A stretch of DNA of 64,000 nucleotides from NCBI RefSeq assembly GCF_048544455.1, contig NC_133526.1, forward strand, positions 12,044,001 to 12,108,000, in the 5' to 3' direction. Below the pieces are notes generated by a model. It saw only the letters and a program-made list of their open reading frames with translations. It had not been told where the DNA came from and did not search any database. Position numbers and translations under genes: made by a program. Shown here in pieces: positions 36,216 to 48,075 of this stretch. This DNA is from Silene latifolia. Taxonomy: Eukaryota; Streptophyta; Magnoliopsida; Caryophyllales; Caryophyllaceae. Every line of letters begins with the position of its first letter. Position 1 is the stretch's first letter.

Positions 36216-36629
36216 GAAATGAACACTTTGATGGAAAACTTGGGACCATTCTTCATTAGAAATAACATGCGTCGGGTGCCCACATTGTTTCGGGCACCTC
36301 CGCCGCTATACAAAATTTTTCCGAGATTGCCCGTCCCAATGGTGTATTAAAGGCGCACCCTCCATGTCATCGTCCCGGTGTGTCTTGAGAGAGCGTCGGA
36401 CACGGGAGTGTCTTGTATCCGGAAAGACTTTAATCTGGCGGTGTCGGCTTTTATCCTTTCCAGGTATCTTCCCATCCCATCGTCTCGGGCCTTATACTCT
36501 TCCCCGACTTGGTTGGCCACCAATAGTGAGCATGTTTTTACCACGACGTGCTCCGCCCCGCACCCTAGGCGACTCGACTCCCTTTACCACCGCCTCGTAA
36601 TCGGACCCGTTGTTTGAGGCCGAGGAGAT

Positions 36630-39062
36630 AAGTTTCAAGGGTGCTTAGACACGTTCCCGCTTGGGCCGGTGATAAGGATGCGGCTCCCGAGCATTCGTTG
36701 TAGGGGCCCGTCGGTGTTATTTCCCATATGCCGGGATGTGGTTCTTCTTGGTTGGTCGGGGTTCCTCCAACCATGCCGACGTTGGTATTCATCGGGTCTT
36801 CCTCCTGCTGCGGGATGGGCTCTTCCCCTTCTCTCGATTTGTTTTGCCACTTTGAGGATTGCATGTTGCACCCTCGGCGGATATCCTGGTGTTGACCACC
36901 TCGTCCTTCTCGTTCTTGGAGACGAGCTTATGCGCTTCCCCGGTCCGACACATACATCGTGTCGGGTCCGATGGACATCATCTGCGTCTGCCTCGCTCAG
37001 AGTGACTCGGCCTATGAGGACGTTGTAGGCGGATGAGCCGTCAATGACCACGAACTCCGATAGGACATTCTTGGCCGCATTCCCCTCGCCGAACATGACC
37101 GGCAACCTGATCGATCCCAGGGGTACCAGGCCGGCCCCGGAGAAACTATACAGCGGATTGGTGCAGGGGCTCAAGCCTTCAGTCTTCAGGCCGAGTCCTA
37201 GGAAGCATTCCTTGAACATAATGTTCGTGTAGGCGCCTGTGTCAATTAGGCACCTCTTGATCAGGTGATTGGATATGTCTAAGTGGACTATTAGTGGGTC
37301 GCTGTGCGGGGCGATGACTCCCCCGTAGTCCTTCTTCCCAATGGTTATATCGGGGATGTTGGAAGTGGTGGCCGCTGTCTTGGGCACAAAGTTGATGGCC
37401 TGATACAACTCGTTTAAGTGCCGTTTGTGCCCATGAGCGGACTCACCGTTCTCGTTGCCCCCGATGACAACATGGATTACACCTATCCGTTCAAAGACGG
37501 ATTTCTTATTCGAGCCGCCGGCATCAGTCTTTTGATCTTTGGCAACATACTTGCCGAGGCTCCCCTTCCGGATAAGCTCTTCAATGGCATTCTTCGGATG
37601 CGGCGATCGTCGATATGGTGACCGGTGTGGCCGTGGTATTCACGATCGACTCGTGTAACCTCTCCTTTGGTTTGGGGGCCTTTCCCACTTCTGGCCCTCG
37701 CTCTTGCTCAGGGCGAAGACCTCGGCGGCGGGCACGACTAGGGGGGTGTGATCGTTGTCTTGCCGGGTAGTATGTTCCCGACCTCCCGCGCCCCGAGTTA
37801 CGCTACGGGACAGTTTGTCGACCGTGACCTATTATAGTCACGGCGTCCTTCGTCCGGGTTGTCCTCCCGGCGGCTCTTTCTTTCTGAGTGTCCGGCCTCG
37901 CTGGGGCCTACCCAGGTTTTGTGGTAGTCCTCTACTTTTATGGCCTGATCGGCCATTTTCCTGGCGGACTCCGGGTTCGAGCCGCCGCACTTGATGAGCT
38001 CATTTTTAGGTCCCCTCTTGGGAGGCCTTTCATCGCCGCTGGCTGGGCCGTCGACTCATTGCTCACTCACAGATCTGCTAAACCTTGGCGTCGAACCTCT
38101 TCACGTAACTCCGGAGAGATTCGCCTCCCTCCTGTTTGATTGTCAGGAGGTCCGATGTCTCGACGGCTCTCCTCTTGTTGCAAGAGTACTGGGCCAGGAA
38201 AGTGTCCTTTAGGTCGGCGTAACAGTATACCGACCCGTCGGGTAGCCCCTTGTACCAACTTTGCGCCATCCCATGCAGTGTTGTTGGGAAGACTCGGCAC
38301 CAAACCTCGTCGGGTTGCTCCCATACCGACATGTGAGACTCGTAAGCCTCAACGTGGTCGGTTGGGTCGCCTTCCCCTTTGTATGCTATGGGTGGCAACT
38401 TCAGCTTAGTCGGCACCGGGGTATCCAGGACGTAGGCACTGAGAGGCTGTCTGACCGTGTGTCGAACGATACGCGGCGATCGACTCCTCGCACCCCTAGT
38501 CCGGATCCTCTCCCCGTGGCGGGAGGGGCTTTTTCTCCGACTCTGGTGAGTCGGGCTTCTTCCCCGACTCTGGTAAGTCGGGCTTCTTCTCCGACTTAGA
38601 TAAGTCGGACTTCTTTCACTCCTCTGGGGAATGCCTCGTCGGCGCTGCGGCGACGCCGCCTCCTCCGTGAGTGCGGGAAGGGCTTAGGTCCGCCACTAGC
38701 GCTCCGGGCTCCCCCGGCGTCTTGACATGGCCAGCTTCTTCCAGTGCTTCGTTCAAGTCTCTTGGAGTCACATTATGGGCCCTGGTCTCCTGGACGGGTT
38801 CCGCCGCTCTTGTCGGTGTGACAGTGTGAGCCGGCGCACTACTTATTAGTTCCAGAAGCAGCCTCAGTTTTGCTGCTTCGACCACATGTCCCATGATGGT
38901 GATCTGGTCGGCGGGTAGCGGCGTATCTGGCATTATTGGCATCCCGTATTCCGGCTGAATTACTAGGCCGGTGGAGGGCTGCGCAACACCAGAATTGTGG
39001 ACGGTATCATCTTGGTAGAGTTCGGTCTCGTCAGTTACGAATACCTCTTGTTGTTTTGACAT
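36630..39062 (-). mobile_element. Gag and aspartic protease region of the Gypsy element
   Basis: On the minus strand, a gag N-terminal part near the primer-binding site is followed by the conserved gag core (KLKLPPIAYKGEGDPTDHVE, FPTTLHGMAQSWYKGLP, LKDTFLAQYSCNKR, ESLRSYVKRF; about 38410-38080). A retroviral-type protease follows (LIDTGAYTNIMF, VVIDGSSAYNVLIGR; about 37250-36980). This is the order expected for a Gypsy element. It looks broken in several places. Confidence 0.85.
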
Positions 39063-39144
39063 CTTTTTAGCTTTTTGGGTGGGTTTTTTGTTTGGGAATG
39101 AATGTGACTAGCTTCTAGTATCTATTCCCACAGACGGCGCCAAT

Positions 39145-39735
39145 TGTTCCGGGTGTAATTCCAGAGCAAGTTTGTTCACCACCCGCGCTTGTAAGATGAC
39201 GTCTTTGGTTGAATCTTCCTTGCCTTGGTTGTTCTCCTCGGCCTCCCCTGCAACAATGAACGAACTGAGAGCTTGGCTTTGTGCCAAGCGTACTCACTCC
39301 GACGCTCAAGTCAGTAAACTCGAATGGACCAAGTTGTATGTTACTTGGCTAAGTATGTGTTGTAGAGAGATAAGGAAGATGTTACCAGATGAATAGTGAT
39401 TCTTAGGCTAAATTGTGGATCCTCTACTCAATGAGAGTAGAGGAGTATTTATAGACTTTCACCTTTTGTCACGTAGTGGCCAAGTGGCTAGCAGGTGGAA
39501 AGACTGTTCTACCCTCGGCCGAGGGACCTATGGCAGGCCGGCGGGCCCTGTTGACTCACCGCCGAGGGGTCTTGGATATGAGTACGCTGATGTGTGCCCC
39601 GGCTACCTAGTTGTCTCAGCCGGGACCTAGACAGGCTGCGTCGGTTAGGCTGTCTAGGTCGTTGACTTGTTGTGGACATCCTTGACCTTGCTCAATGTGT
39701 TGGCTCGGTCAGCGGGTGCAGAATATGCCCCATCA
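39145..39735 (-). repeat. Gypsy LTR (5' LTR in element sense), uninterrupted
   Basis: 591 bp, TGTTCCGGGTG to CCCCATCA (plus-strand view), flanked on the right by target copy ATAAG and on the left by the tRNA-Asp-like primer-binding site. Serves as the reference for the copies at 29857, 57414 and 63730. Confidence 0.92.
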
Positions 39736-39773
39736 ATAAGGTAATTTTTGACCAAAAAAAACCCTAAACTTTA

Positions 39774-41264
39774 CCTTACAAGTGCCAAGGTGCGAGTGGA
39801 GATTTGTGATCCAATATTATTATTTAAATTAAAATGCTTTTTATCACAATTCATTGGTCTTTATGTCGAATTCAGTTGATAACTAATGAGTGGGACCGAG
39901 GGAGTATAATTCTACTTAACTTTAATTCCTGTATTTAAAATTATATTCTCTCCTAGTTGCCGTAATGTTCTCTCTTTCCTTTTTCATGCTAGTCGGATTT
40001 TGTTATCTCTTTCCTTATTTGAAAATCTTTGTGCGGTCCAAATTCAATTTCATGTAGAGTAGCGTACTTTATGTGGTCTAAATTTATTTTATTATTCTTG
40101 TATCCAAAAAAATGAATAAAACAGCAACTAAGAGAGAGTATAATATTAGCTTGATCTATTTTTTCGGAGTAAACAAAGTCACAAAAATAACTTAATGCAG
40201 ACGAATTTCATAGGCTATCACTAATCATTTTATCAGCACCGCCTCTAAAAATTTTGTGTTTTGCATATCCAACAAAAACTAATTAGTCATTGCGATTAAA
40301 ATTTTGGTCCCTTTATTTAGAAATGTTAGATATAATATATTAATGTACCCGTGTCATTTTTGGAAGTTTTTAAGCTTCTTGAATTGTACTTTTTCAATAT
40401 CGAGAGTGCCTTATGACACGGTACTAATATAATATGAGAGTGTCGGAGACTCGGAGGCTAGAAGGTTGGCATCCCTAATTAGGCTCACCAAACCTGAAGG
40501 CATCAAATGAAAGGCGACGAGTGTAAAGTTTATGTGGATGATTTTATATTTAACCTGGCCCCTTACACAAATGCCCTTTGAGCTTGAATTGTGGATGCAA
40601 CTGGAGGCCTCCCCATATCAGGTGCTAATATTCCACTTAAGAATGAATTGAAAGGGGTGGGATTCAAACCCGTGACCTTTTGATCACACTGACTCTGATA
40701 CCATGTCAAAAAATCATCTCAACTAATAAGAATGAATTGAAGGGAGTGGGATTCACTGACTCTAATATCATGTCAATAAATCATCTCAACCAAAAGCTGA
40801 ATCTGATGGTTTTATATTCTAACAACGAGGAAAAGAACTCGTCCACAAGAGTTGTCGACTCTCTAGGTCGATTGAGATCCCTCTGACGTTGGTTGGTCTC
40901 GGCCAGAGGTTAGCCACGTCACGTTGACATAACGGTTAGTATGGAAGTAAGTTACATAATCCATTGTTTATATATACCACACCAATACCAAGGTTAAAAA
41001 AAAAAAGAAAGAAAAAAAAAAAGAAAGAGGTGAACTACATTTTCACCATATACTATCGTAGAAGTGTATAACTACTCTTTCTCTCTACACGAGCAAGAGA
41101 AACCTACTTTGGGCACATGAGAAACCTACTTTGGGCACATCATGTGCCAAAGTAGAAACTCTATCTTCGTAAACCTACTAATTTAGGCATCGGAGATGGT
41201 ATGTTCGGACAACCTCGGGACCCGTTCCTTTACACGTGTAGGTTGAGCGAGATCGGCACCCACG
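39774..41264. other. Spacer with a local duplication
   Basis: No gene. 40638-40796 holds two imperfect copies of AAGAATGAATTGAA(A/G)GG-GTGGGATTC ... ACTGACTCT(G/A)ATA(C/T)CATGTCAA then AAATCATCTCAAC. An A/G-rich low-complexity run lies at about 40997-41030. A 22-bp word with GAAACCTACTTTGGGCACAT repeats at about 41098-41140. Confidence 0.55.
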
Positions 41265-41269
41265 AGGAG

Positions 41270-41518
41270 TATTAACGAGTAAATAAGGAGCCATTGCCAG
41301 CTACAAAGAGCCGTTGCCTTAGCAACTATTACGGAAACAATATCCTTCCTATTGAAGGGAACTTTTACCAAATCATGTAAATATATATTATAGTGATTAT
41401 ATCCTCCCTTATTTATCCTATCCTAGGAGATGTATATATAGGATAGTTACATAGCTTTGTAAACACAATTTATTGAGTAAATCATATTATTACCTTTGCA
41501 CATCTATACGTTCCAATA
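41270..41518 (+). repeat. Copia 5' LTR
   Basis: 249 bp, TATTAACGAG to CGTTCCAATA. Contains TATA-like ATGTATATATAGG followed by GTAAACACAATTTATTGAG. Confidence 0.93.
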
Positions 41519-44500
41519 TGGTATCAGTGAAATAATTTTTTTTTTCTCTGCCGTCTTCATCGTCTTTAGTTTCACATCTAACAGTCTCAATGACGAATCC
41601 CAATAATTCTCAAATCGTGGAATCCTCACAACCCCCGTCTCTCTCCGTGGTTCACGTTGAACAAACGGGTACCAGTATCACTCCGATTGCGTTTAATGGC
41701 AATAATTACGATGAGTGGTCCCGTTCGTTTCAACTCGCTCTCATGGCTAAAGGGAAGCTCGGTTACATTGATGGATCGATCTCCAAACCGGACAGCACAT
41801 CTGCTACTTTCGAGTCTTGGCAAGCGACCAATGCATTGGTCACTATGTGGATTTTCAATACCCTTGAGTCCCCTCTGAGAAGGCAAATCACGCTTCGTCC
41901 CGAGGCGAAACAGGTATGGCTTGATATCAAGAATCGTTTCTGTCAATCCAATGAACCTCGTATATATCAATTGCAGACCGACTTATTGGCCTGTCGACAA
42001 GCATCATCCGAATCTTTGGTTGCCTATTATGGCCGCCTCACCGCAATCTGGGATGCGCTCGCTGAACACGACACATTACCGTCATGTTCATGCAACCCCT
42101 GTGCGTGCGACTGGTTAACTATCATTCAAACACAGCGGGAGAAGAAGAAGGTACGCGATTTCTTACTCGGTCTTGATGACCGCTTTGCGAATATCCGGTC
42201 ACAGATACTAGGTATTACTCCTCTCCCTTCTCTGGATCTTATTTACAATCGCTTATTACAAGATGAGGGTGTTAGAAATTTATCCGTCTCTAAATCTGAT
42301 AACACACCCGAAGTCATGGCATTTGCTGCCCGCGTCCATACTGGGTCTCGCCAGTCAGGGGGAGGGGGTCGTGAGCCTCGTAGTGATCGTCGTACCGAAC
42401 CATCCAAATATTTCTGTATTGCCTGCCAAAAACCGGGCCACAGGTTGAAATTTTGCTTTCAAGTTACGGGGAATTTTCCCGATTGGTGGGGAGACCGTCC
42501 TCGTAATCGTATTTATATTGACCCCAATGCCACCGACCTTAGTAAGGCCGTCTTTGTCCCGGACCCAGGTGGAAAATCACAAACTGACCGCAGCAAACAG
42601 AGTGCTCCTGGTCCGTCTCCTAAAGCACATATGATCAGTGCACATCCGCATATGACTACTACTAATGCTACTGCACATACGGGTCCCTCATCATCAAGCA
42701 CACCCCTCACTCACTTTGATAAACTTGACTTTAATTCAATGAGTGCACAAGAATTAGAGGAACTGAGTACGATGTGGCAAGCTCGTAAAGGTGCCTCGTC
42801 CAATGACCGTCTCAATGGTAATATTTCTTCTTTTTCTTGGATTGTGGATACGGGGGCATCCCACCACATGTCGGGATGTCTTTCTCATTTTTCAAACCTT
42901 AAAATGATCTCTCCTTTATCCGTTGGATTACCCAATGGCGACCTCACGTTAGCTACTCAAAGTGGCGATATAAAATTGTCATCCCGACTTGTGTTGCGAA
43001 ATGTTCTATATGCCGCTAATTTACATTGTAATTTAATATCTGTCTCTAGTCTTTTAATGGATACAAGTCTCACTATTCAATTCTCTCATAACCTATGTCT
43101 TATTCAGGACCGTATCTCGAAGATGGTGATTGGGGTATGTGAGCAGCACGAAGGGTTATACTATCTAATCGGTGTTCGAAATGACCAAGCCCGAGTGTGT
43201 ATGGCCAAGCCCGTTGAATCCGCTGAAATTTGGCATCGAAGGTTGGGGCATCCCTCTTCCAATATTTCCCGTTTTTTACCTTTTCTTAATAAAAGTACTC
43301 GGACTCATGATATATTTCATAGCAAAACTTGTGATATTTGCTTACGCGCAAAACAAACTCGTGAACATTTTCATTTAAGTACTAGTCATGCAACTTCTCC
43401 CTTTGATCTTATACATTGTGATTTATGGGGACCTTATTCTGAAAACGCATCTTGTGGGTCACGTCATTTTTTAACCATTTTTGATGATTTTTCGCGCTCA
43501 ACTGGGTTTATCTTTTACGTCACAAAAGCGACACTAAACAAACTTTGTTAAATTTTTTCGCTATGATAGAGCGCCAATTTGAAAAGAAAATAAAAATCTT
43601 ACGAACCGACAATGGTACCGAATTTCGACCCTTAATACCTTTTTTCAAAGAAAATGGCATATTTTTTCAAACCTCTAACGTGGATACCCCTCAACAAAAC
43701 GGTCGGGTAGAACGTAAACATCGTCACATTTTAAATGTCGCTCGTGCTCTCCTTTTTCAAGCTCATTTACCTTTATATTTTTGGGGAGAATGTGTCTTAA
43801 GTGCGGTTTATTTAATAAACCGTACTCCGACTCCACTTCTACATGGAAAAACTCCTTATGAAACCCTCTTTAAAAAAACCACCACCTTTCGAAAATATAA
43901 GAATTTTTGGATGCCTCGCCTATGCCAAAAGTCTAAATCGATCGAACGATAAGTTTGCCTCTCGGAGTCGTAAATGCATTTTTGTTGGATACCCATTTGG
44001 TAAAAAGGGATGGCGCCTCTTTGACTTAGACACGGGGTCCTACTTTGAATCCCGAGATGTTATCTTTATCGAAACTGAATTCCCATTTAAAAACCTGCAC
44101 GTTCATGACAATAATCATGGTCTTGACTCTTGTCTCACCAATGACCTTACTCCTATTGATTATACAGTGCTTGTACCTACCTCATCTACCTCACCTCCAA
44201 TTATTTCTCCAACACCTCAACCTGACACTAATAATAGTGTATCATCACCCAGCACTGATCCGCCACCAACTACGACCCAAGAACAGCCCACCTCCGACCC
44301 CTCTCAGCCGTCAAATACGGTCCACAAACCAGCTACCACCTCATCTACCACAACTGATTTGGGACGTGGTCATCGAAAGAAAAAACCCAACTCGAACTTA
44401 ACCGATTACGTACTCTCCAAACCACGCCCCTCGTTGCACGCTCTCACGGCCGAATCACCATCGTCAGGTACCGCTTTTCCCATTTCTCACTATCTTAATT

Positions 44501-46094
44501 ATGCGAAATTTTCTCCTAACCATAGAGCTTTCTTGTCGGCCGTGACTAAACACCACGAGCCTAGTCTTTTTAAAGATGCTATGCAGGTCCCCGAATGGCG
44601 CGAAGCCATGAGACATGAGATCGACGCTCTTGAAAAGAATCAAACATGGACACTCGAGGACTTGCCATCCAACAACAAGGCCATTGGCTCAAAATGGGTC
44701 TATAAGATCAAGTATAACGCCGATGGGCCTATCGAACGCTACAAAGCACGATTGGTTGTCATGGGTAATCGTCAAGTTGAAGGGGTTGACTACAATGAAA
44801 CGTTCGCTCCCACCGTAAAGCTTGTCACAGTTCGAACTCTTCTTGCTATCGCTGCAGCAAAACAATGGGTTCTCCATCAAATGGATGTTCATAATGCCTT
44901 TCTTTATGGCGACCTTCTTGAAGAAGTATATATGAAACCTCCACCCGACTTTCTTGGTTCAGCTAATGGGAAAGTGTGTCGATTAAGAAAATCTTTATAT
45001 GGCCTTCGTCAGGCACCTCGATGTTGGTACGCCAAACTAGCTTCCGCTCTCACAAAATATGGATTTAAACAATGCCCGTACGATCATTCTCTTTTCTCCA
45101 TCTCACGCCCCAACACCGAGGTACATATCCTTGTTTACGTTGACGATTTGGTAATTTGCGGTAATGATCCCGCCTTTATTTCTACATTTAAGGCATACTT
45201 GAGTCAATGCTTTTACATGAAAGACCTTGGTCCACTCAAGTATTTTCTCGGTCTTGAAATAGCAAGGAATAACTTGGGCATATTCATGTCACAACGCAAG
45301 TATGCCCTCGACATTTTAACCGAAACGGGTCTCCTTGGCTCAAAACCAATGACCACTCCCATGGAAGAAAACCATAAGCTCGGTCTATCCAAAGCCCCGC
45401 TCATGCCTGACCCTCAACCTTACCGACGCCTCATAGGACGTCTCGTATACCTTACTATTACACGACCAGAACTCACCTACTCCGTGCACATCTTGGCCCA
45501 ATTTATGAATGCTCCCACCAACGATCACTGGACCGCCGCTCTCAATGTGGTAGGTATATCAAGAACTCTCCAGGTCAAGGGATTCTACTTCGCTCCGACA
45601 ATGATCTATGCCTAAAGGCTTATTGTGATGCCGACTACGATTCTTGCCCTACAACCCGTCGGTCTTTGTCAGCCTATCTCGTTTTTTTGGGATCCTCCCC
45701 AATCTCCTGGAAAACTAAGAAGCAACGGTGTCCCGTTCCTCCGCTGAATCCGAATATCGTGCTATGGCATTTACCGTTTGCGAACTTAAATGGTTGAAAG
45801 GCTTACTCCAATTTCTTGGGATACAACATGCTCAACCGATACAACTCCAATGTGACAACAAATCCGCACTTCATATTGCTCGAAATCCGGTATTCCACGA
45901 GCGCACAAAACATATAGAAATTGATTGTCACTTTATTCGCGACGAGATTCAAAAGGGGTTTATCTCTCCCAGTTACGTTCATACAAAAGCTCAGCTCGCC
46001 GACATCCTCACCAAATCTCTTGGACGTACTTCATTCGCCACATTACTTTCCAAGTTGGGTGTCTCGAATCTCCACACTCCAACTTGCGGGGGGA

Positions 46095-46343
46095 TATTAA
46101 CGAGCAAATAAGGAGCCATTGCCAGCTACAAAGAGCCGTTGCCTTAGCAACTATTACGGCAACAATATCCTTCCTATTGAAGGGAACTTTTACCAAATCA
46201 TGTAAATATATATTATAGTGATTATATCCTCCCTTATTTATCCTATCCTAGGAGATGTATATATAGGATAGTTACATAGCTTTGTAAACACAATTTATTG
46301 AGTAAATCATATTATTACCTTTGCACATCTATACGTTCCAATA
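46095..46343 (+). repeat. Copia 3' LTR
   Basis: 249 bp, nearly identical to the 5' LTR, preceded by the purine tract and followed by target copy AGGAG. Confidence 0.93.
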
Positions 46344-46348
46344 AGGAG

Positions 46349-46876
46349 CATCAACGGAAATCAAAACCCGCCTAGAGAGAAGTTGTTGGTTAACTTAACT
46401 AATTCACATAACTATTGATGGTTTTTACCGAAACAATTTGATGCCGTCAGTAAAAAAACTATACAAAAAGCCTCGCAAAAAAAATCATAGAAAAAATGCA
46501 CTTCTCGTAAGGTGATACAACGCTTTCAACCATGATTCGAGGTAGGACTCGAGAATGAGGGCACGCGTAACCACACTACCTCATCGACAATTCACAAATA
46601 ACAGAATACGAAGGTTGTTACAAGTTGTTGTAAAGTAGTTAAAGATATTTTTATTAATTCATAAAGTAGGAATTAATTGTATATATAGATACAGTACATA
46701 CATCATAATTTTATCAATACACAAAACACTATATTTAGATTTTCTCTCTATATAATATTTCACAAATACTTGTCTACTTCTGCTGTAAGCTTCTTCAATG
46801 GCTTCCTTCGTCATTCCAATGGATTATACCTCATTCCACACGGATGCTTATAAGTAACAAAAGAAAATAGAGATAA
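46349..46876. other. Spacer between the Copia element and alpha-galactosidase copy 2
   Basis: AT-rich; no gene recognised. It is the 3' flank of copy 2. GGATGCTTATAAGTAA at about 46842 matches the copy 1 flank at about 17252 (GTATGCTTATAAGTAA), so the duplicated block reaches at least here. Confidence 0.55.
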
Positions 46877-47299
46877 TCAAGCAATTGGTTTTAATATGTA
46901 CATCTTGGAGGTATGAGGCTCCAATGTTGCTGTCAAATTCCCAACAAACTTTTCATTTAAGGTCTTGTGCTGTTATAACAATAACAAATGACAACGAAAC
47001 CTCGTTAATTTTAGTCGGCTTATTTAACATAATAAGTACTCATCATAATTAAATTGAAGTCGGAGAGAAGCATTATGATTTATGTACCTCCCAAAGATCC
47101 CTGGCTTGAACGACGCTGCCTTGGGGAATGCCGATATCATCCCAATGGGCTGTTACATGATGGGTATGTGTACCTCTATTCACCAAAACAACGGCCACCC
47201 TATAATGTGTCAATGGCCAAGCCCACACCTGTTCACCACATTTATCATTATCAACAAAAACTGTACTTCATAGAATTGAGTATATGTTAAAAAACAAAA

Positions 47300-47460
47300 T
47301 CTCATTGAAGATGACAATATCCGTCACAAGCTTATGACGGATACCATTTTCTCTCACAAAATACTCATGAGAGGTGAGTGGGGAAGCACATGGGGGTGCC
47401 ACACCTTGTCCCCTCTCCCTTTTTGTGAGAGGTCACAAGCAAGACGCTTTGATGTTAAAA
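47300..47460. repeat. MITE-like repeat in copy 2 intron 12
   Basis: Related to 21770-21985 (TCTCATTGAAGA, ATCCGTCACAAGCT, GACGGATACCATTTTCTCTC). Absent from the matching intron of copy 1 (about 17940-18060), so it probably inserted after the duplication. Confidence 0.5.
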
Positions 47461-48001
47461 ATATCAATTTGTATAGAATTTGTGTTAGAGGAAGTATTAT
47501 TGTATTAATTCATTACCTCTCGGACACCATCCTTCTTAACTTTTTTTGCTTGAACTCCCAGAGGATCTGTACATAATACGGAGTACATCATTAAATCACC
47601 AAAAACTTTAATTTAATATTCAAATTCTCGTCCGTAAGAATTTAAAATTTGAAGGGAATTTTTCAAACCTCCTCAAAAGCAATTCTGTTAAGTATTTACG
47701 AAGTACTATTTATGGTCTGAGTCAATGCTCTCATAGATTTCGAGTCTATCTTCAAGGAAATAGAAATTCCATTTCCTTTCTCTCCATTTCCTCTCACAAT
47801 TTATTTTAATAATAATTATCCCTTTCACTCCCATTTTTCCTTTACTTTTATGTGTAAATTGAGAATCGTTAGATATTGCCAAAATGCGATCCGGACCAAT
47901 AATAAAAACTTGCCTCTCCATTTTGGAAATGGAGAGAAATTGTGCTCAAATGAATGTGACCTTACCTTGGTTAACTTGAATCACTTCTTTATTGCCAATG
48001 A

Positions 48002-48075
48002 TTTCCATGTTTTCCTTTGTCATATTTCTCACATCACATTTCCATGTTTTCTTTTGTCATATTTCTCACATCACA
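48002..48075. repeat. 37-bp tandem duplication inside copy 2 exon 11
   Basis: TTTCCATGTTTTCCTTTGTC... at 48002-48038 is repeated at 48039-48075 with one difference. Copy 1 has a single unit (about 18379-18415). 37 is not a multiple of three, so the exon is frameshifted and reads into TGA. Confidence 0.95.

Larger units (their letters stand above)
29857..39735 (-). mobile_element. Gypsy-type LTR element, Tat/Retand-like, non-autonomous, with an antisense region
   Basis: Target duplication ATAAG (29852-29856 and 39736-39740). LTRs run TGTTCCGGGTG...CCCCATCA. Next to the LTR at 39145, the minus strand reads TTGGCGCCGTCTGTGGG, a tRNA-Asp-like primer-binding site; a purine tract CTGGGGGCAAAT abuts the other LTR. 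The minus strand carries gag and an aspartic protease (36.6-39.1 kb). The plus strand carries a PF04195-like region (32.8-35.3 kb). No reverse transcriptase, RNase H or integrase was found. Tandem repeats at 35980-36215 also fit the Tat lineage. The LTRs are almost identical, so the insertion looks young (probably under about a million years). The coding regions look broken in several places. Treated as a fossil. Confidence 0.88.
26553..39764. mobile_element. Small MULE (about 0.53 kb) split by a LINE and a Gypsy element
   Basis: A perfect 9-bp target duplication TAAACTTTA (26544-26552 and 39765-39773) flanks inverted ends. The left arm starts GAGTTTTTTCATGTAAAAAC and the right arm, reverse-complemented, GGGTTTTTTTTGGTCAAAAA. 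The arms continue as CTTATATTTAGG-GTATTTG and ACTACCTTTGTTTTC, left at about 26553-26690 and right at 29757-29856 plus 39741-39764. The LINE and Gypsy insertions account for all but about 529 bp. It has no transposase. It is the oldest layer of the nest, lying about 0.6 kb upstream of alpha-galactosidase copy 1. Confidence 0.88.
41270..46343 (+). mobile_element. Ty1/Copia LTR element, near-complete, non-canonical LTR ends
   Basis: Target duplication AGGAG (41265-41269 and 46344-46348). Two 249-bp LTRs run TATTAACGAG...TTCCAATA, not TG...CA. The primer-binding site TGGTATCAGTG directly follows the 5' LTR (41519), and a purine tract with GCGGGGGGA precedes the 3' LTR. Parts in Copia order: gag with a CIACQKPGH zinc knuckle (about 41590-42780), protease WIVDTGAS (about 42835), integrase with HHCC and DLWGPYS (about 43220-44050), RT with YVDDLVICG (about 44580-45330), and RNase H near the 3' end (about 45600-46060). 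The LTRs differ at only two sites, suggesting insertion within the last few hundred thousand years at usual plant rates. The gag-pol frame has about three breaks. Treated as a fossil. Confidence 0.95.

Noticed and set aside
40660-40710. tRNA-like segment ending CTCTGATACCA
   Set aside because: It resembles a tRNA 3' arm, but no acceptor stem or cloverleaf can be paired. The imperfect second copy lacks most of it.
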